A stretch of 64,000 bases of DNA from an uncultured Allomuricauda sp. (GTDB lineage: Bacteria; Bacteroidota; Bacteroidia; Flavobacteriales; Flavobacteriaceae): contig NZ_CANMOO010000001.1 in assembly GCF_947499585.1 (NCBI RefSeq), positions 496,001 through 560,000 on the forward strand, written 5' to 3'. A program made the position numbers and the translations under genes. Shown here in pieces: positions 53,611 to 62,160 of this stretch; within the stretch, counting starts at the first letter, position 1; every line of letters begins with the position of its first letter. A model generated the notes under the pieces. That model searched no databases. It saw only the letters and a list, made by a program, of their open reading frames with translations, and was not told where the DNA came from.

Positions 53611-54084
53611 ATGAGGATTTTAATAATTACAATTTTGTTAATTTCTTTGAAATGTCATGGACAGATTCCTGAAGGCCATTTCTTAGATTCTGATAATTCT
53701 ACTACCACGGGCTATAAGATTAAACCATTTATCCAAGTCGAAAAGAATATATACCACTATGCAGTGTTGACAGAATTACCTTTCGACAATGATTGTGGAA
53801 GCAATCTGGAACAAAAAGAATGGATTACATGTTCAGAGCAGAATCTTGCCAATCTCATATTTTCTAAACTTCACCCTGATGTTAGATACAAAGGAGTTAT
53901 TTATGTTTACCTAACTGTTAGCGAACAATTGGAAAAAAACAATGTTCATGTCGAGTCTTACCCAGAATCAGCAGATATAAATGAAGAAATTAAAAAACTG
54001 GTGGAAAAATTAGAAGTTAAAACAGCAAAATATGGGAATTTGGATGTAAAGGCTAGGCTATGGACTAGAATCGAGTTAGAATAG
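53611..54084 (+). CDS. Hypothetical secreted protein downstream of the Rhs tip
   Basis: About 157 residues from the ATG at 53611, which gives a Sec signal ending KCHGQ. A longer frame from 53551 overlaps the previous gene and starts without a signal. Body has VEKNIYHYAVLTELPFDNDC, ITCSEQNLANLIF and IYVYLTVSEQLEKNNVHV, with two Cys. Family not recognised. Last gene of the operon; candidate periplasmic immunity or accessory protein. Confidence 0.6.
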   Translation: MRILIITILLISLKCHGQIPEGHFLDSDNSTTTGYKIKPFIQVEKNIYHYAVLTELPFDNDCGSNLEQKEWITCSEQNLANLIFSKLHPDVRYKGVIYVYLTVSEQLEKNNVHVESYPESADINEEIKKLVEKLEVKTAKYGNLDVKARLWTRIELE

Positions 54085-54095
54085 ATTCCCCAGCT

Positions 54096-54118
54096 ACCGC
54101 TAGTTTGCAACTAGTGGT
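54096..54118. repeat. REP-like hairpin after the Rhs cassette
   Basis: ACCGCTAGTT, loop TGC, AACTAGTGGT: 10-nt arms with one G-T pair. It resembles palindromic REP units near Bacteroidota accessory genes. Only one copy seen in the window. Confidence 0.45.
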
Positions 54119-54136
54119 CAAAAGTATGAGTGAGTG

Positions 54137-54180
54137 GATAGTAAAACGGGTTCTCTTAAAAGAGAACCCGTTTTACTATC
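54137..54180. terminator. Perfect 21-bp bidirectional terminator
   Basis: Arms 54137-54157 and 54160-54180 are exact reverse complements (they carry GTAAAACGGGTTCTCTT and AAGAGAACCCGTTTTAC) with a two-base loop. It lies between the convergent genes ending at 54084 and 54176 and includes the stop codon of the latter. It should stop transcription of the long operon. Confidence 0.9.
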
Positions 54181-54586
54181 TAAACTGCTTTTGGGTATAG
54201 GTATGTTTTACTTTTACCTGTAGCGCTTTATATGGGGCATCAATCACAAACTGCAACACCAATTTTTTGGCATTTATTTCTAAGGAACCTTGGATAAGCG
54301 GTCTGGGCAGTTGCAACGTTTCGCTTTTGTAGTACAGATTGGCCGTTGGTTTTTTAAACCAAAAAGAAAATGGGAAGGCAATATTGTCCACTACGTTAAT
54401 TTTGGCAAGAGAGCTGCTTTGTGGTTTGTTAATGCGTATTCTACCATTGGGTTTGGTAATCTTCTTTAAAAATTTCCCGTTATGGTAGGTATCAATTTCC
54501 AACGAGGTAAAAATGATTTCCAAAGTGGTTGTCGCATCACATTGTAAAAAGACATTAATCTCCCCTAAAATATTGCATGTAGGCAT
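54176..54586 (-). CDS. Hypothetical protein, 136 residues
   Basis: No signal peptide or membrane segment. Beta-rich with FLQCDATTTLEIIFTSLEID, PFSFWFKKPTANLYY and VKVKHTYTQKQ. Family not recognised. The stop codon is inside the terminator stem shared with the fibre/Rhs operon, and the gene is divergent from the XRE regulator at 54705. Its role is unknown. Confidence 0.55.
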   Translation of the reverse strand: MPTCNILGEINVFLQCDATTTLEIIFTSLEIDTYHNGKFLKKITKPNGRIRINKPQSSSLAKINVVDNIAFPFSFWFKKPTANLYYKSETLQLPRPLIQGSLEINAKKLVLQFVIDAPYKALQVKVKHTYTQKQFR

Positions 54587-54704
54587 CGTGGTTTTTCCAA
54601 TTTAGAGGGGCCATGCCGTAATCGATATCAATATTAGTAAAAATAAATTAAAAAAGCACAACGATGTAACCAATTCTTTTTTTAAAAGCAACCATTTTGG
54701 TAGC

Positions 54705-54944
54705 GTGTATAGAGAGTATTCCCAAAAAGATTTGAAAGTCATGAAAAAAGTAGGACAACGAGTTCGTTTTTTGCGGGAAGAGAAAGGTATGTCACAACAA
54801 GATTTATCTCTAGAAGCAGATATTCCAAAAACTCAGGTGGGAAGAGTTGAACGAGCGGAAAACAACACCAGTTTGGTCACTCTAAACCGAATTGCCTATG
54901 CACTAGAAGTCCCACTACATACTCTGTTTTTATTTGAAGAATAA
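54705..54944 (+). CDS. XRE-family (Cro/C1-type) small regulator
   Basis: 79 residues from GTG (54705), or about 67 from the ATG at 54741 (MKKVGQRVRF). Helix-turn-helix: VRFLREEKGMSQQDLSLEAD, IPKTQVGRVERAE, LVTLNRIAYALEV. It consists of the DNA-binding domain alone. Placed between the fibre/Rhs operon and the barrel genes, and just before the first copy of the 42-nt element, it is a candidate regulator of this region. Confidence 0.85.
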   Translation: MYREYSQKDLKVMKKVGQRVRFLREEKGMSQQDLSLEADIPKTQVGRVERAENNTSLVTLNRIAYALEVPLHTLFLFEE

Positions 54945-55011
54945 CCTTTTTTATGATACTCTTTTGAAGGTGAAGTATTTACCATAAACTTCATGTTAAA
55001 ACAATAAAAAC

Positions 55012-55053
55012 ATAAGAAATTACTTTCAGCAAAAACTATATTTTCTGTATCTT
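55012..55053 (+). promoter_or_regulatory. 42-nt conserved upstream element, copy 1
   Basis: Runs from ATAAGAAATTACTTTC through AAAAACTATATTTTCTGTA to CTT. It matches 60200-60241 at 38 of 42 bases and lies 81 nt before the barrel gene at 55135. It lacks a TAnnTTTG box, so it may be an operator or an alternative-sigma promoter. Confidence 0.6.
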
Positions 55054-55134
55054 TCTCAAGAGATAAAATAAACCAGAATTTGGGGATACCTAATGAATAT
55101 AAAGAGTTAAAATCTCACATTTAATTAAAATTTT

Positions 55135-55728
55135 ATGAGAAACATATTATTGACTGTTAGTTTTGTTTTCATTTTTTCATCTGCCTATACCCAACTCGAT
55201 AACAAAAGAATCTATGCCGGGCTTAATTATCCCTTTGCCATAGGGGATAATGCTTTTGAGGGGGTACAAAACAGCATTATAGACCTAGAGGCCGGTTTTG
55301 ACTTTAAGGCGTTGGGCCCTGTAAAATTGGGAGTCTCTGTCAATGTTATGTTTAGTGATGGTAACCCCAATGATCTTGGGCTGCCTTCACCATTTACCAA
55401 GACAAGATCTACCTTAATACAACCCAGGATCAATGCCACATTAGATACCAAAGCCTTACCAAAACTAAGACCCAGTATTGGTTTGGGATATAGTTTTCAG
55501 TCCGTCAGCAGTGATTTAAAACTGGGCAGGGAGGACTTGGGCATAGATGAAAAGCAAAGCTTTGACGGTTTTAATGTTAATCTTGGCTTACGCTATGATG
55601 TATTTAGTATCTTTTACCTTAAGGCCCAATACGACTATATTAGACTTTCCAAGGAAGAAGGGGCAGTAGACTCAGATTTCTTCCGCAACATCGGCCTTTT
55701 AAAATTTGGTGTAGGGGTACGGATCTAA
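55135..55728 (+). CDS. Small outer-membrane beta-barrel protein 1
   Basis: 197 residues, Sec signal ending SAYTQ. Alternating amphipathic strands (LRPSIGLGYSFQSV, VNLGLRYDVF, FYLKAQYDYIRLS), ending LLKFGVGVRI, as in small OmpW/OprF-type eight-strand porins. It is clearly related to the next gene (FAVGYTL, IAQYDYINFS, LAKLGLGYRF). Probably co-transcribed with it. Ligand and function unknown. Confidence 0.8.
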   Translation: MRNILLTVSFVFIFSSAYTQLDNKRIYAGLNYPFAIGDNAFEGVQNSIIDLEAGFDFKALGPVKLGVSVNVMFSDGNPNDLGLPSPFTKTRSTLIQPRINATLDTKALPKLRPSIGLGYSFQSVSSDLKLGREDLGIDEKQSFDGFNVNLGLRYDVFSIFYLKAQYDYIRLSKEEGAVDSDFFRNIGLLKFGVGVRI

Positions 55729-55781
55729 TTTACTTAACAACCTGAGAAGTATTCGTAATTCACACCTAAAATAACCCGTAA

Positions 55782-56357
55782 ATGATAAAATACTTTGGTT
55801 TAATGTGCATGTTACTACTAAGTTATGCCGTAACAGCACAAGACAATAAGTTTAGTATAACATTGGCTTACCCATTGCCCATATCGGATTCAGAGTTTAG
55901 TGAGTATACGGGGATAGCAGATTTAGGTTTACAATATGGCTTTTATGAGTCGGGTCCTTGGCAATTGGGTGCAGCTTTGCATGGGGCTTATTTTGTGCAG
56001 AGCTCTAATTTTGTCAATCCTACCTTTACCTTGGATGAAAATGTATTGTTATTTCAACCCAAACTGTTTGCTACCTTAAAAATAGGGCAAGGAGAAGAAT
56101 TTAGGCCTTTTTTTGCAGTAGGCTACACACTGGCCATATATAGCGTAGACTTTAATGTGCAGAACGGCCCACCAGATGAGAATGAAGCCAAGGGAGGACT
56201 TAATCTTAGTGCTGGTGCAACAGTAGAAATTTCCAATCGGCTGTTTGCCATTGCGCAATACGATTATATCAACTTTTCAGATACCAATGGTGGCATAAAT
56301 ATAGATTTTAGCAAGAGTTTAGGTATAGCTAAATTGGGCTTGGGTTACCGTTTCTAA
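55782..56357 (+). CDS. Small outer-membrane beta-barrel protein 2
   Basis: 191 residues, Sec signal ending VTAQ. Barrel-type strands (LGLQYGFYESGPWQLGAAL, LFATLKIGQG, GLNLSAGATVEIS, LFAIAQYDYINFS) and a C-terminal aromatic (GYRF), the usual BAM recognition. Diverged paralogue of the gene 53 nt upstream. A channel, receptor or surface-structure partner is possible. Confidence 0.8.
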   Translation: MIKYFGLMCMLLLSYAVTAQDNKFSITLAYPLPISDSEFSEYTGIADLGLQYGFYESGPWQLGAALHGAYFVQSSNFVNPTFTLDENVLLFQPKLFATLKIGQGEEFRPFFAVGYTLAIYSVDFNVQNGPPDENEAKGGLNLSAGATVEISNRLFAIAQYDYINFSDTNGGINIDFSKSLGIAKLGLGYRF

Positions 56358-56673
56358 ATACTATAGTATTTATGTCACACTAAGTTTATCGAAGTGTTGT
56401 TCGATATGGAAAGTATTCTTCCGAATAAGCGTTACTTATTCAAAGCAACGATTTGTTATTCGAAATGACATTGAACCCAGTTTGTTATTTCGAGCGAGCC
56501 TTTTGGCTTGGCTCAAGACTGGCTGGCGACGAGAAATCTAAATGAGTTTAGCGTCAATTTATTTCTATAATTTTCCCCTAATCCAAGGTTGATGCATTTT
56601 AAAGAATAAGTTTTTTAAAATGAAAGAAAAAACTTAAATTAACGTGTGTTAAATCCCTAAGTAGTTTATTCTC
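56358..56673. repeat. Gene-free stretch with REP/MITE-like repeat remnants
   Basis: 316 nt without a credible gene. It has two imperfect direct repeats, TTTGTTATTCGAA (56452-56464) and TTTGTTATTTCGAG (56481-56494), followed by GAGCCTTTTGGCTTGGCTC and a GACGAGAAATCTAAAT end. Such TTATTTCGAG...GAGAAATC sequences occur as intergenic repeats in flavobacterial genomes. The 3' end must carry the leader of the next gene. Confidence 0.45.
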
Positions 56674-59600
56674 TTGAACCTACGTGCCCTTTATATTTTT
56701 TTTACGGTTTTTTGTTCTTTGAGCCTAAGTGCCCAGCAAGAAGCTGCCATCTGGTATTTTGGGCGCAATGCTGGTTTGGACTTTAATTCGGGTACTCCAG
56801 TGACATTGACAGATGGAGCATTGGCTACTCAAGAGGGTTGCGCTACTATTTCTGATGCATTGGGGAACTTATTGTTTTATACAGATGGGGTTACCGTTTG
56901 GAACAGAAGTCACGCTATTATGCCTAATGGAATAGGTTTACTTGGGCATCCCTCCAGTACACAATCTGGTATTATAGTACCCTCACCGGCAGACCCTAAT
57001 CTATTTTATGTGTTTACTGTGGATGATGGAGGAGAAGCAGATGGACTGCAATATAATATTGTAGATATGTCTTTGGATGGGGGTATGGGTGACGTTAGCA
57101 CTAAGAATATATCATTGGTTACTCCAGTGACAGAAAAACTCACAGCCGTAGAACATGCCAATGGTTCAGATATCTGGGTATTGTCCCACCGCTATGGAAG
57201 CGATGAGTTTTTGGCTTATTTAGTTACCGCAACTGGATTGAATACCACTCCAGTGGTTTCAGCAGTTGGGGCCAGTCATCCCATTTTAAACAATGGACAG
57301 GGAGTACGAGGATATCTTAAAGTTTCCCCTAATGGGGTGTTTTTGGCCTCAGCATCTTCTGGCACCAGCCATACAGAATTGTTCCATTTTAACAGTAACA
57401 CCGGACAGGTAAGTGACCCAATCATATTGAGCAGTTACTTTCCGCCCCCACCTTTGTTTGGGACCAATATTCCCTACGGAGTGGAGTTTTCTCCAGACAG
57501 CGGTAAACTATATGTGGGACATACTGTGTTTTCCATACCTTTTACTTTTACTAGCATGCTCCATCAATTTGACTTGAGTGTGTATAATCAGACCACAATT
57601 ATCAATTCTGGCTTACCCATTTCGCCACCCAAAAATGGAGAAACGGGGGCTTTGCAACTGGCTATTGATGGAAAAATATACGTGACTCATCTTGGGGAAT
57701 CAAGTTTGGCAGCAATCAATAACCCTAATCTTGGCGGGTTGGCATGTGGTTTTCAAGACAATGCGGTTTCCCTTGGCGTTGCAACAAGTAGCTTAGGGCT
57801 ACCACCTTTTATTCAATCTTATTTTGTTGTAGGTGTGTTAGCAGAAAAATTTTGCTTAGGTGATGCTACAGATTTTTCCGTTACTACCAGTGATCCCATT
57901 ACCAGTATTTCATGGGACTTTGGGGATGGAAATACGTCAATTTTGGCAGCACCCAGCCATACCTATGCCGCACCTGGCAATTATACTGTAAATGTTACCG
58001 TGACCACAGCATCAGAGACAAGAATGGAAACAAAGGAAATTACCATCTCTGAAATTCCGGTGGCAAATGCTGTGACCACTATAGAAGTTTGCCAAACGGA
58101 ACCCACTTATGATTTAGATCCGTCAAGTGTAGATGCCCAGGTTTTGGGAGCACAAGTAGCAGCAGATTTTAGCATAAGGTATTTTGACTCTCAGACCGAT
58201 GCAGATGCCAATACCAATGTACTAGTACAACCAACAACATTTAATGGTGGAGCAACAACGGTTTATGCGCGGATATTCAATACCCAAAATAGCCTGTGTT
58301 ATGATACCACAAGTTTTGATGTGGTGGTAAAAGAAGCTCCAGAATTGGACATAGTAGCAGATTGGACAGTTTGCGATGATGACAGTGATGGTTTGTACAC
58401 GTTTGACCTTTCCACAAAAGACACAGAGGTCATGAATGGTGAAGATTCTTCGGTGTTTGATCTAGCTTATTTTCCAACACAGGCTGATGCTGATGTGGCA
58501 ACGAATGCTTTACCAACCAACTATATCAATACCTTAGCTTCTGAAACTATTTTTTATCGTGTGCAGAACAGCACTTACCCAGATTGTTTTGAAACCGGTA
58601 GTTTTGCGGTGGAGGTAGTTGGGCAAGTTATCGCCAATCAACCTAACAACCTAGAAGCTTGTGATGATGATGATGACGGTATTTCCACTTTTGATTTAAC
58701 CGTACAAGAAGCACAGATTATTGGTTCGCAAAGCGCTTCGGCAATAGTAGTGAGTTTTCATGCGTCCCAAACTAATGCGGATTCCAATACCAATCCTTTG
58801 AATGCTGCGAGTTATACAAATACGGCACCCTATCAAGAGACCGTTTATGTTAGGGTTTCAAATGCTTCGGACACCTCATGTTACGATACCACCACTTTTG
58901 ATATTCTAATCTATGACACCCCTGTAGTTCATCAGATTTCAGATTGGTTAATTTGTGATGATAACAATGACGGGCTTCATAATTTTGATTTTAGTTTGAA
59001 GGATGCGGAGATATTGGGTGCTTTAAACGCAACTGATTACACGATTTCATACCATGAAAATCAAATCGATGCAGATACAGATGTAAATGCGATAGCAGGA
59101 GTTTACCAAAACACCAGCAATCCCCAGACCATTTATTTTAGGGTTGAAAATAACAGCAATACAACTTGCTCGGATACCGGAAGTTTTGCTATTCAGGTTT
59201 TTGATGAACCAACAGCTTCCCAAGCACCAGATATCATTATTTGTGATACGGACGAAACGGGACGTTACCAATTTAACTTATCCGAAAAAGATAATGAAGT
59301 ATTGAATGGACAAGACGGCGCTGTTTATGAAGTGAGCTATCACGCTTCAGAATTGGATGCTATGAACAACAACCATGTGTTGTCAAGTACCAATTACAGT
59401 AATATGCAAATGAATGAAGTCATTTATGCTCGAGTTCAACATAGACAGGTAACGGACTGCTATGCGGTAAATCATTTTTCATTGTTTATAAATCCCTTGT
59501 CAGATCCAGGTTTGGAAGAAATTTATGTGATATGCCCAGATAGTCCAGATTTGCAAATAGATGGTGGCGCCTTTGAATCTTGGGAATGGAGAAACAGTGA

Positions 59601-60195
59601 AGGAAATGTAATAGGCAATCAACAAACGCAAAATATTGTTGAACTTGGGACTTATACATTGGCGTTTACCCAAACCACAAATGGTATTCTCTGTGAAAAA
59701 ACAGTTGCTTTTGAGGTAGTGTCATCAGGAGCACCAGACAGTTTTACTGTGGATACCAGCGGTTTATCAGATAATATTATTGTAATGGTGGATGCCGTGG
59801 GTATTGGGGATTTTGAATATTCTATTGATGGTGAAAATTACCAAACTGACAACCAATTTGAGGTATTCCCGGGAAGCTATACCGTATATGTTCGCGACCC
59901 TTTTGAATGCAGGACCTTATCGCAAGATATTGTGGCTATGGGTTACGAAAAATTTTTCACTCCTAACGGTGATGGAGTCCATGAAAATTGGAATGTTATC
60001 GGAACAGAACTTTTCCCAGATGCCAGATTATACATATATGATCGCTATGGCAAACTTTTAGGACAGATTTCTCCCCAAGGGCCAGGTTGGGATGGTAGTT
60101 ATTTGGGTAGACCATTGCCGTCTTCAGATTACTGGTTTAAGTTCGAATATGGTGAGGGTGAAGTCTTTACAGGACACTTCGCGTTAAAACGATAA
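56674..60195 (+). CDS. T9SS type B surface protein with propeller-like, PKD and repeat domains
   Basis: 1173 residues; the TTG at 56674 is the only start giving a Sec signal (FFTVFCSLSLSAQQ). About 25-385: propeller-like domain (IWYFGRNAGLDFN, VWNRSHAIMPNG, YGVEFSPDSGKLYVG). About 395-455: PKD domain (ISWDFGDGNTS, APSHTYAAPGNYTV). About 465-935: five repeats of ~95 residues (CDDDSDGLYTFDLS, TIFYRVQN, TGSFAIQV). The last ~75 residues (FFTPNGDGVHENWN, YDRYGKLLG, WDGSYLG, DYWFKF, GHFALKR) are the CHU_C type B signal, so it is a T9SS substrate unlike the fibre proteins. Probably a surface adhesin or glycan-binding protein. Confidence 0.9.
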   Translation: MNLRALYIFFTVFCSLSLSAQQEAAIWYFGRNAGLDFNSGTPVTLTDGALATQEGCATISDALGNLLFYTDGVTVWNRSHAIMPNGIGLLGHPSSTQSGIIVPSPADPNLFYVFTVDDGGEADGLQYNIVDMSLDGGMGDVSTKNISLVTPVTEKLTAVEHANGSDIWVLSHRYGSDEFLAYLVTATGLNTTPVVSAVGASHPILNNGQGVRGYLKVSPNGVFLASASSGTSHTELFHFNSNTGQVSDPIILSSYFPPPPLFGTNIPYGVEFSPDSGKLYVGHTVFSIPFTFTSMLHQFDLSVYNQTTIINSGLPISPPKNGETGALQLAIDGKIYVTHLGESSLAAINNPNLGGLACGFQDNAVSLGVATSSLGLPPFIQSYFVVGVLAEKFCLGDATDFSVTTSDPITSISWDFGDGNTSILAAPSHTYAAPGNYTVNVTVTTASETRMETKEITISEIPVANAVTTIEVCQTEPTYDLDPSSVDAQVLGAQVAADFSIRYFDSQTDADANTNVLVQPTTFNGGATTVYARIFNTQNSLCYDTTSFDVVVKEAPELDIVADWTVCDDDSDGLYTFDLSTKDTEVMNGEDSSVFDLAYFPTQADADVATNALPTNYINTLASETIFYRVQNSTYPDCFETGSFAVEVVGQVIANQPNNLEACDDDDDGISTFDLTVQEAQIIGSQSASAIVVSFHASQTNADSNTNPLNAASYTNTAPYQETVYVRVSNASDTSCYDTTTFDILIYDTPVVHQISDWLICDDNNDGLHNFDFSLKDAEILGALNATDYTISYHENQIDADTDVNAIAGVYQNTSNPQTIYFRVENNSNTTCSDTGSFAIQVFDEPTASQAPDIIICDTDETGRYQFNLSEKDNEVLNGQDGAVYEVSYHASELDAMNNNHVLSSTNYSNMQMNEVIYARVQHRQVTDCYAVNHFSLFINPLSDPGLEEIYVICPDSPDLQIDGGAFESWEWRNSEGNVIGNQQTQNIVELGTYTLAFTQTTNGILCEKTVAFEVVSSGAPDSFTVDTSGLSDNIIVMVDAVGIGDFEYSIDGENYQTDNQFEVFPGSYTVYVRDPFECRTLSQDIVAMGYEKFFTPNGDGVHENWNVIGTELFPDARLYIYDRYGKLLGQISPQGPGWDGSYLGRPLPSSDYWFKFEYGEGEVFTGHFALKR

Positions 60196-60199
60196 AATT

Positions 60200-60241
60200 A
60201 TAAGAATTTACTTTCAAGAAAAACTATATTTTCTGTACCTT
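60200..60241 (+). promoter_or_regulatory. 42-nt conserved upstream element, copy 2
   Basis: Matches 55012-55053 at 38 of 42 bases (differences at positions 8, 18, 19 and 39) and ends 23 nt before the lipoprotein that opens the right-hand T2SS operon. It begins just after the stop of the T9SS protein gene. Confidence 0.6.
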
Positions 60242-60264
60242 GAACTAGGAAATGAAAATATAAA

Positions 60265-60993
60265 ATGAAGCAGTTTATTACATGGGGATTAGCCGTCTAT
60301 GGAGCACTTTTTCTAATGGGATGTAATGCGTACAAGGCCCAAAAACAAGAATCCCTATTAAGCTTTCCAGAATTGGGCACCTTGGTCAAGACCAAAGGGG
60401 ATATATGGTACAGTGCTGCGGAACAAATTGGGGTCCCCAATTGGTCTGTACTTAAAGTTGATGTAAAACAGCTTCCTTTTAATAAAACAAGTTATTACTC
60501 CTATGCCAAGTATATGGAGCAAGCGGGGAAAATCAATAGTATTTCCTACAACGATTCGCTTCCCTATAAGCCCAAGTATTTACGCTTACAACTCTTGGAT
60601 AAACTGGGTCTTACGAACTTGTTAAATGCAGAAGCGCATAAAGAGCTTCGATCCTATGTTTCCAACGATGATGGCTATAAATTGGTAACAGGATTGAACA
60701 TCACCGTTCCAGAGACAGAGATGCCCAGTTTTTTACAAGCAGAGGCCATCCAACTGCAAAAAGACAGTTACGAAAACATTGTCCTGGTGGTCATCAGTGG
60801 AGAGTTGGAAAAGCATTACTTTTTCTCTGAGCTGCATGTGTTCGATTACCAATATTCCAATTTTTGTTGGGGAGAGGACCAATATCACAATGTGATCATA
60901 GAAAACCTGATTTCCGAGGGACAAAAATGCCCTAAGGGAACCTACTTAAAAGCATCCAAAGTAAATGGCGATAGATCTTACCTCAAATTCTAG
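60265..60993 (+). CDS. Hypothetical lipoprotein opening the right-hand T2SS operon
   Basis: 242 residues, lipoprotein signal (ALFLMGCNAY, Cys about residue 20). Mature part without repeats or motifs I know; contains SVLKVDVKQLPFNKTSYYSY, ELRSYVSNDDGYKLVTGLNI and a C-terminal Cys-containing segment. Four nt separate it from the next lipoprotein gene, and the T2SS genes follow without gaps, so an outer-membrane accessory role (for example a pilotin-like or secretin-associated function) is a reasonable guess. Confidence 0.65.
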   Translation: MKQFITWGLAVYGALFLMGCNAYKAQKQESLLSFPELGTLVKTKGDIWYSAAEQIGVPNWSVLKVDVKQLPFNKTSYYSYAKYMEQAGKINSISYNDSLPYKPKYLRLQLLDKLGLTNLLNAEAHKELRSYVSNDDGYKLVTGLNITVPETEMPSFLQAEAIQLQKDSYENIVLVVISGELEKHYFFSELHVFDYQYSNFCWGEDQYHNVIIENLISEGQKCPKGTYLKASKVNGDRSYLKF

Positions 60994-60997
60994 TGGA

Positions 60998-61693
60998 ATG
61001 AAGAAAAAGTTATTGTTAGTGTCGTTCATTGCTTTGACAATGGTATGGGGTTGTGAGGATATTTTGGAAGTTCCTGATATCTCTAACCAAACCGTTCCCA
61101 TCTTGGCCCCTGGTGAGGGCAGTGTATTAAATACCAATGCTGTGGGGTTTAATTGGCAGACCATAGATGATGCCACAACCTACAGAGTTCAAATTGCAAC
61201 TCCCAATTTTGAAAACACCACCCAGATTATGCTTGACAGCATTATAACTGAGGACACTTTGGGGAGGGTAAACACCCGTATTGACCAAAACCTGTTCAAT
61301 GGCAACTATGCCTGGCGGGTAAAAGCCCTTAACAGTGATTACGAAACGGTTTATACTTTGAGTAATTTTCAAGTGGATGGCGATGAGAACCTAGACATAA
61401 CACCGCCCAATACACCACAATTGGTGACCCCTGCCAATGGGGCATCACAGACGGAGGCTTCCGTTAGTTTTTCATGGACAAGGGAAAATGTTCCAGGAAC
61501 GGCGGAACGGGACAGTATTTTTATTTTTTCTGATGAGAACTTACAAAGTTTAACGACCAAGGCCTTGGGTGCCAATAAAGCTTATACAGCAAATGTGGCC
61601 TCGGGTACTTTTTATTGGGTCGTTCGCGCTTATGATGCCGCTGGCAACGAAAGCGATGTTAGCACTACGTTTAACTTTACCATAAGCAATTGA
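60998..61693 (+). CDS. Lipoprotein with two FN3-like domains
   Basis: About 231 residues from the ATG at 60998; a longer frame from 60965 lies within the previous gene. Lipoprotein signal (IALTMVWGCEDI). Two FN3-like beta-sandwiches: about 30-120 (VPILAPGEGSVLNTNAVGFNW, NYAWRVKALNSDYET) and about 130-230 (PQLVTPANGASQTEASVSFS, FYWVVRAYDAAGNESD). Its TGA overlaps the next TTG start (TTGA). Co-expressed with the GspC-like gene; a surface or secretin-linked role is possible. Confidence 0.72.
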   Translation: MKKKLLLVSFIALTMVWGCEDILEVPDISNQTVPILAPGEGSVLNTNAVGFNWQTIDDATTYRVQIATPNFENTTQIMLDSIITEDTLGRVNTRIDQNLFNGNYAWRVKALNSDYETVYTLSNFQVDGDENLDITPPNTPQLVTPANGASQTEASVSFSWTRENVPGTAERDSIFIFSDENLQSLTTKALGANKAYTANVASGTFYWVVRAYDAAGNESDVSTTFNFTISN

Positions 61694-62160
61694 GCAAAAA
61701 TATAAAGACATATATATTAGTGGGGCTCGTATTGATGATATGGGGCTTTATCGGAATTAAAGTTTTTGGAGCGCTTTCCCCTGAACCGGAGACACCTGTA
61801 TTTGCAGAAAATGTAAACTTTAAACCCAAGAGGGTCGTTCAAAGAGACACTTTTAGCATTGTTGCGGATTACAGAGATCCCTTTTTGGGAACCTTGAGTG
61901 CTTCACAGAAAAAAACCAAAGGCACTAAAAAACACAAACAACCAGCAGTTCAATTTCCCAGCGTTAGCTATACTGGGCTAATCACAGATCAACAGACCAA
62001 AGGCCATATCTTCTTTGTAACCATAGATGGCACTCAATATTTAATGCAAAAGAGGAATGAGAACAATGGGGTCAGCTTGGTAAGTGGAACATCCAAAAAT
62101 ATTAGAGTACGCTACAAGGGAATTGTAAAAACAATACCATTGCAAAATGCCGAAAATTAA
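61690..62160 (+). CDS. GspC/PilP-like protein
   Basis: 156 residues from TTG. One N-terminal membrane helix (YILVGLVLMIWGFIGIKVFG), a linker, the ADYRDPFLGTL motif typical of GspC/PilP homology-region proteins, a basic stretch and a small beta domain (SVSYTGLITDQQTKGHIFFV). GspC/PilP links the inner-membrane platform to the secretin. Overlaps the next gene by 14 nt. This supports reading the right-hand genes as the missing half of the T2SS at 25-31 kb. Confidence 0.78.
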   Translation: MSKNIKTYILVGLVLMIWGFIGIKVFGALSPEPETPVFAENVNFKPKRVVQRDTFSIVADYRDPFLGTLSASQKKTKGTKKHKQPAVQFPSVSYTGLITDQQTKGHIFFVTIDGTQYLMQKRNENNGVSLVSGTSKNIRVRYKGIVKTIPLQNAEN

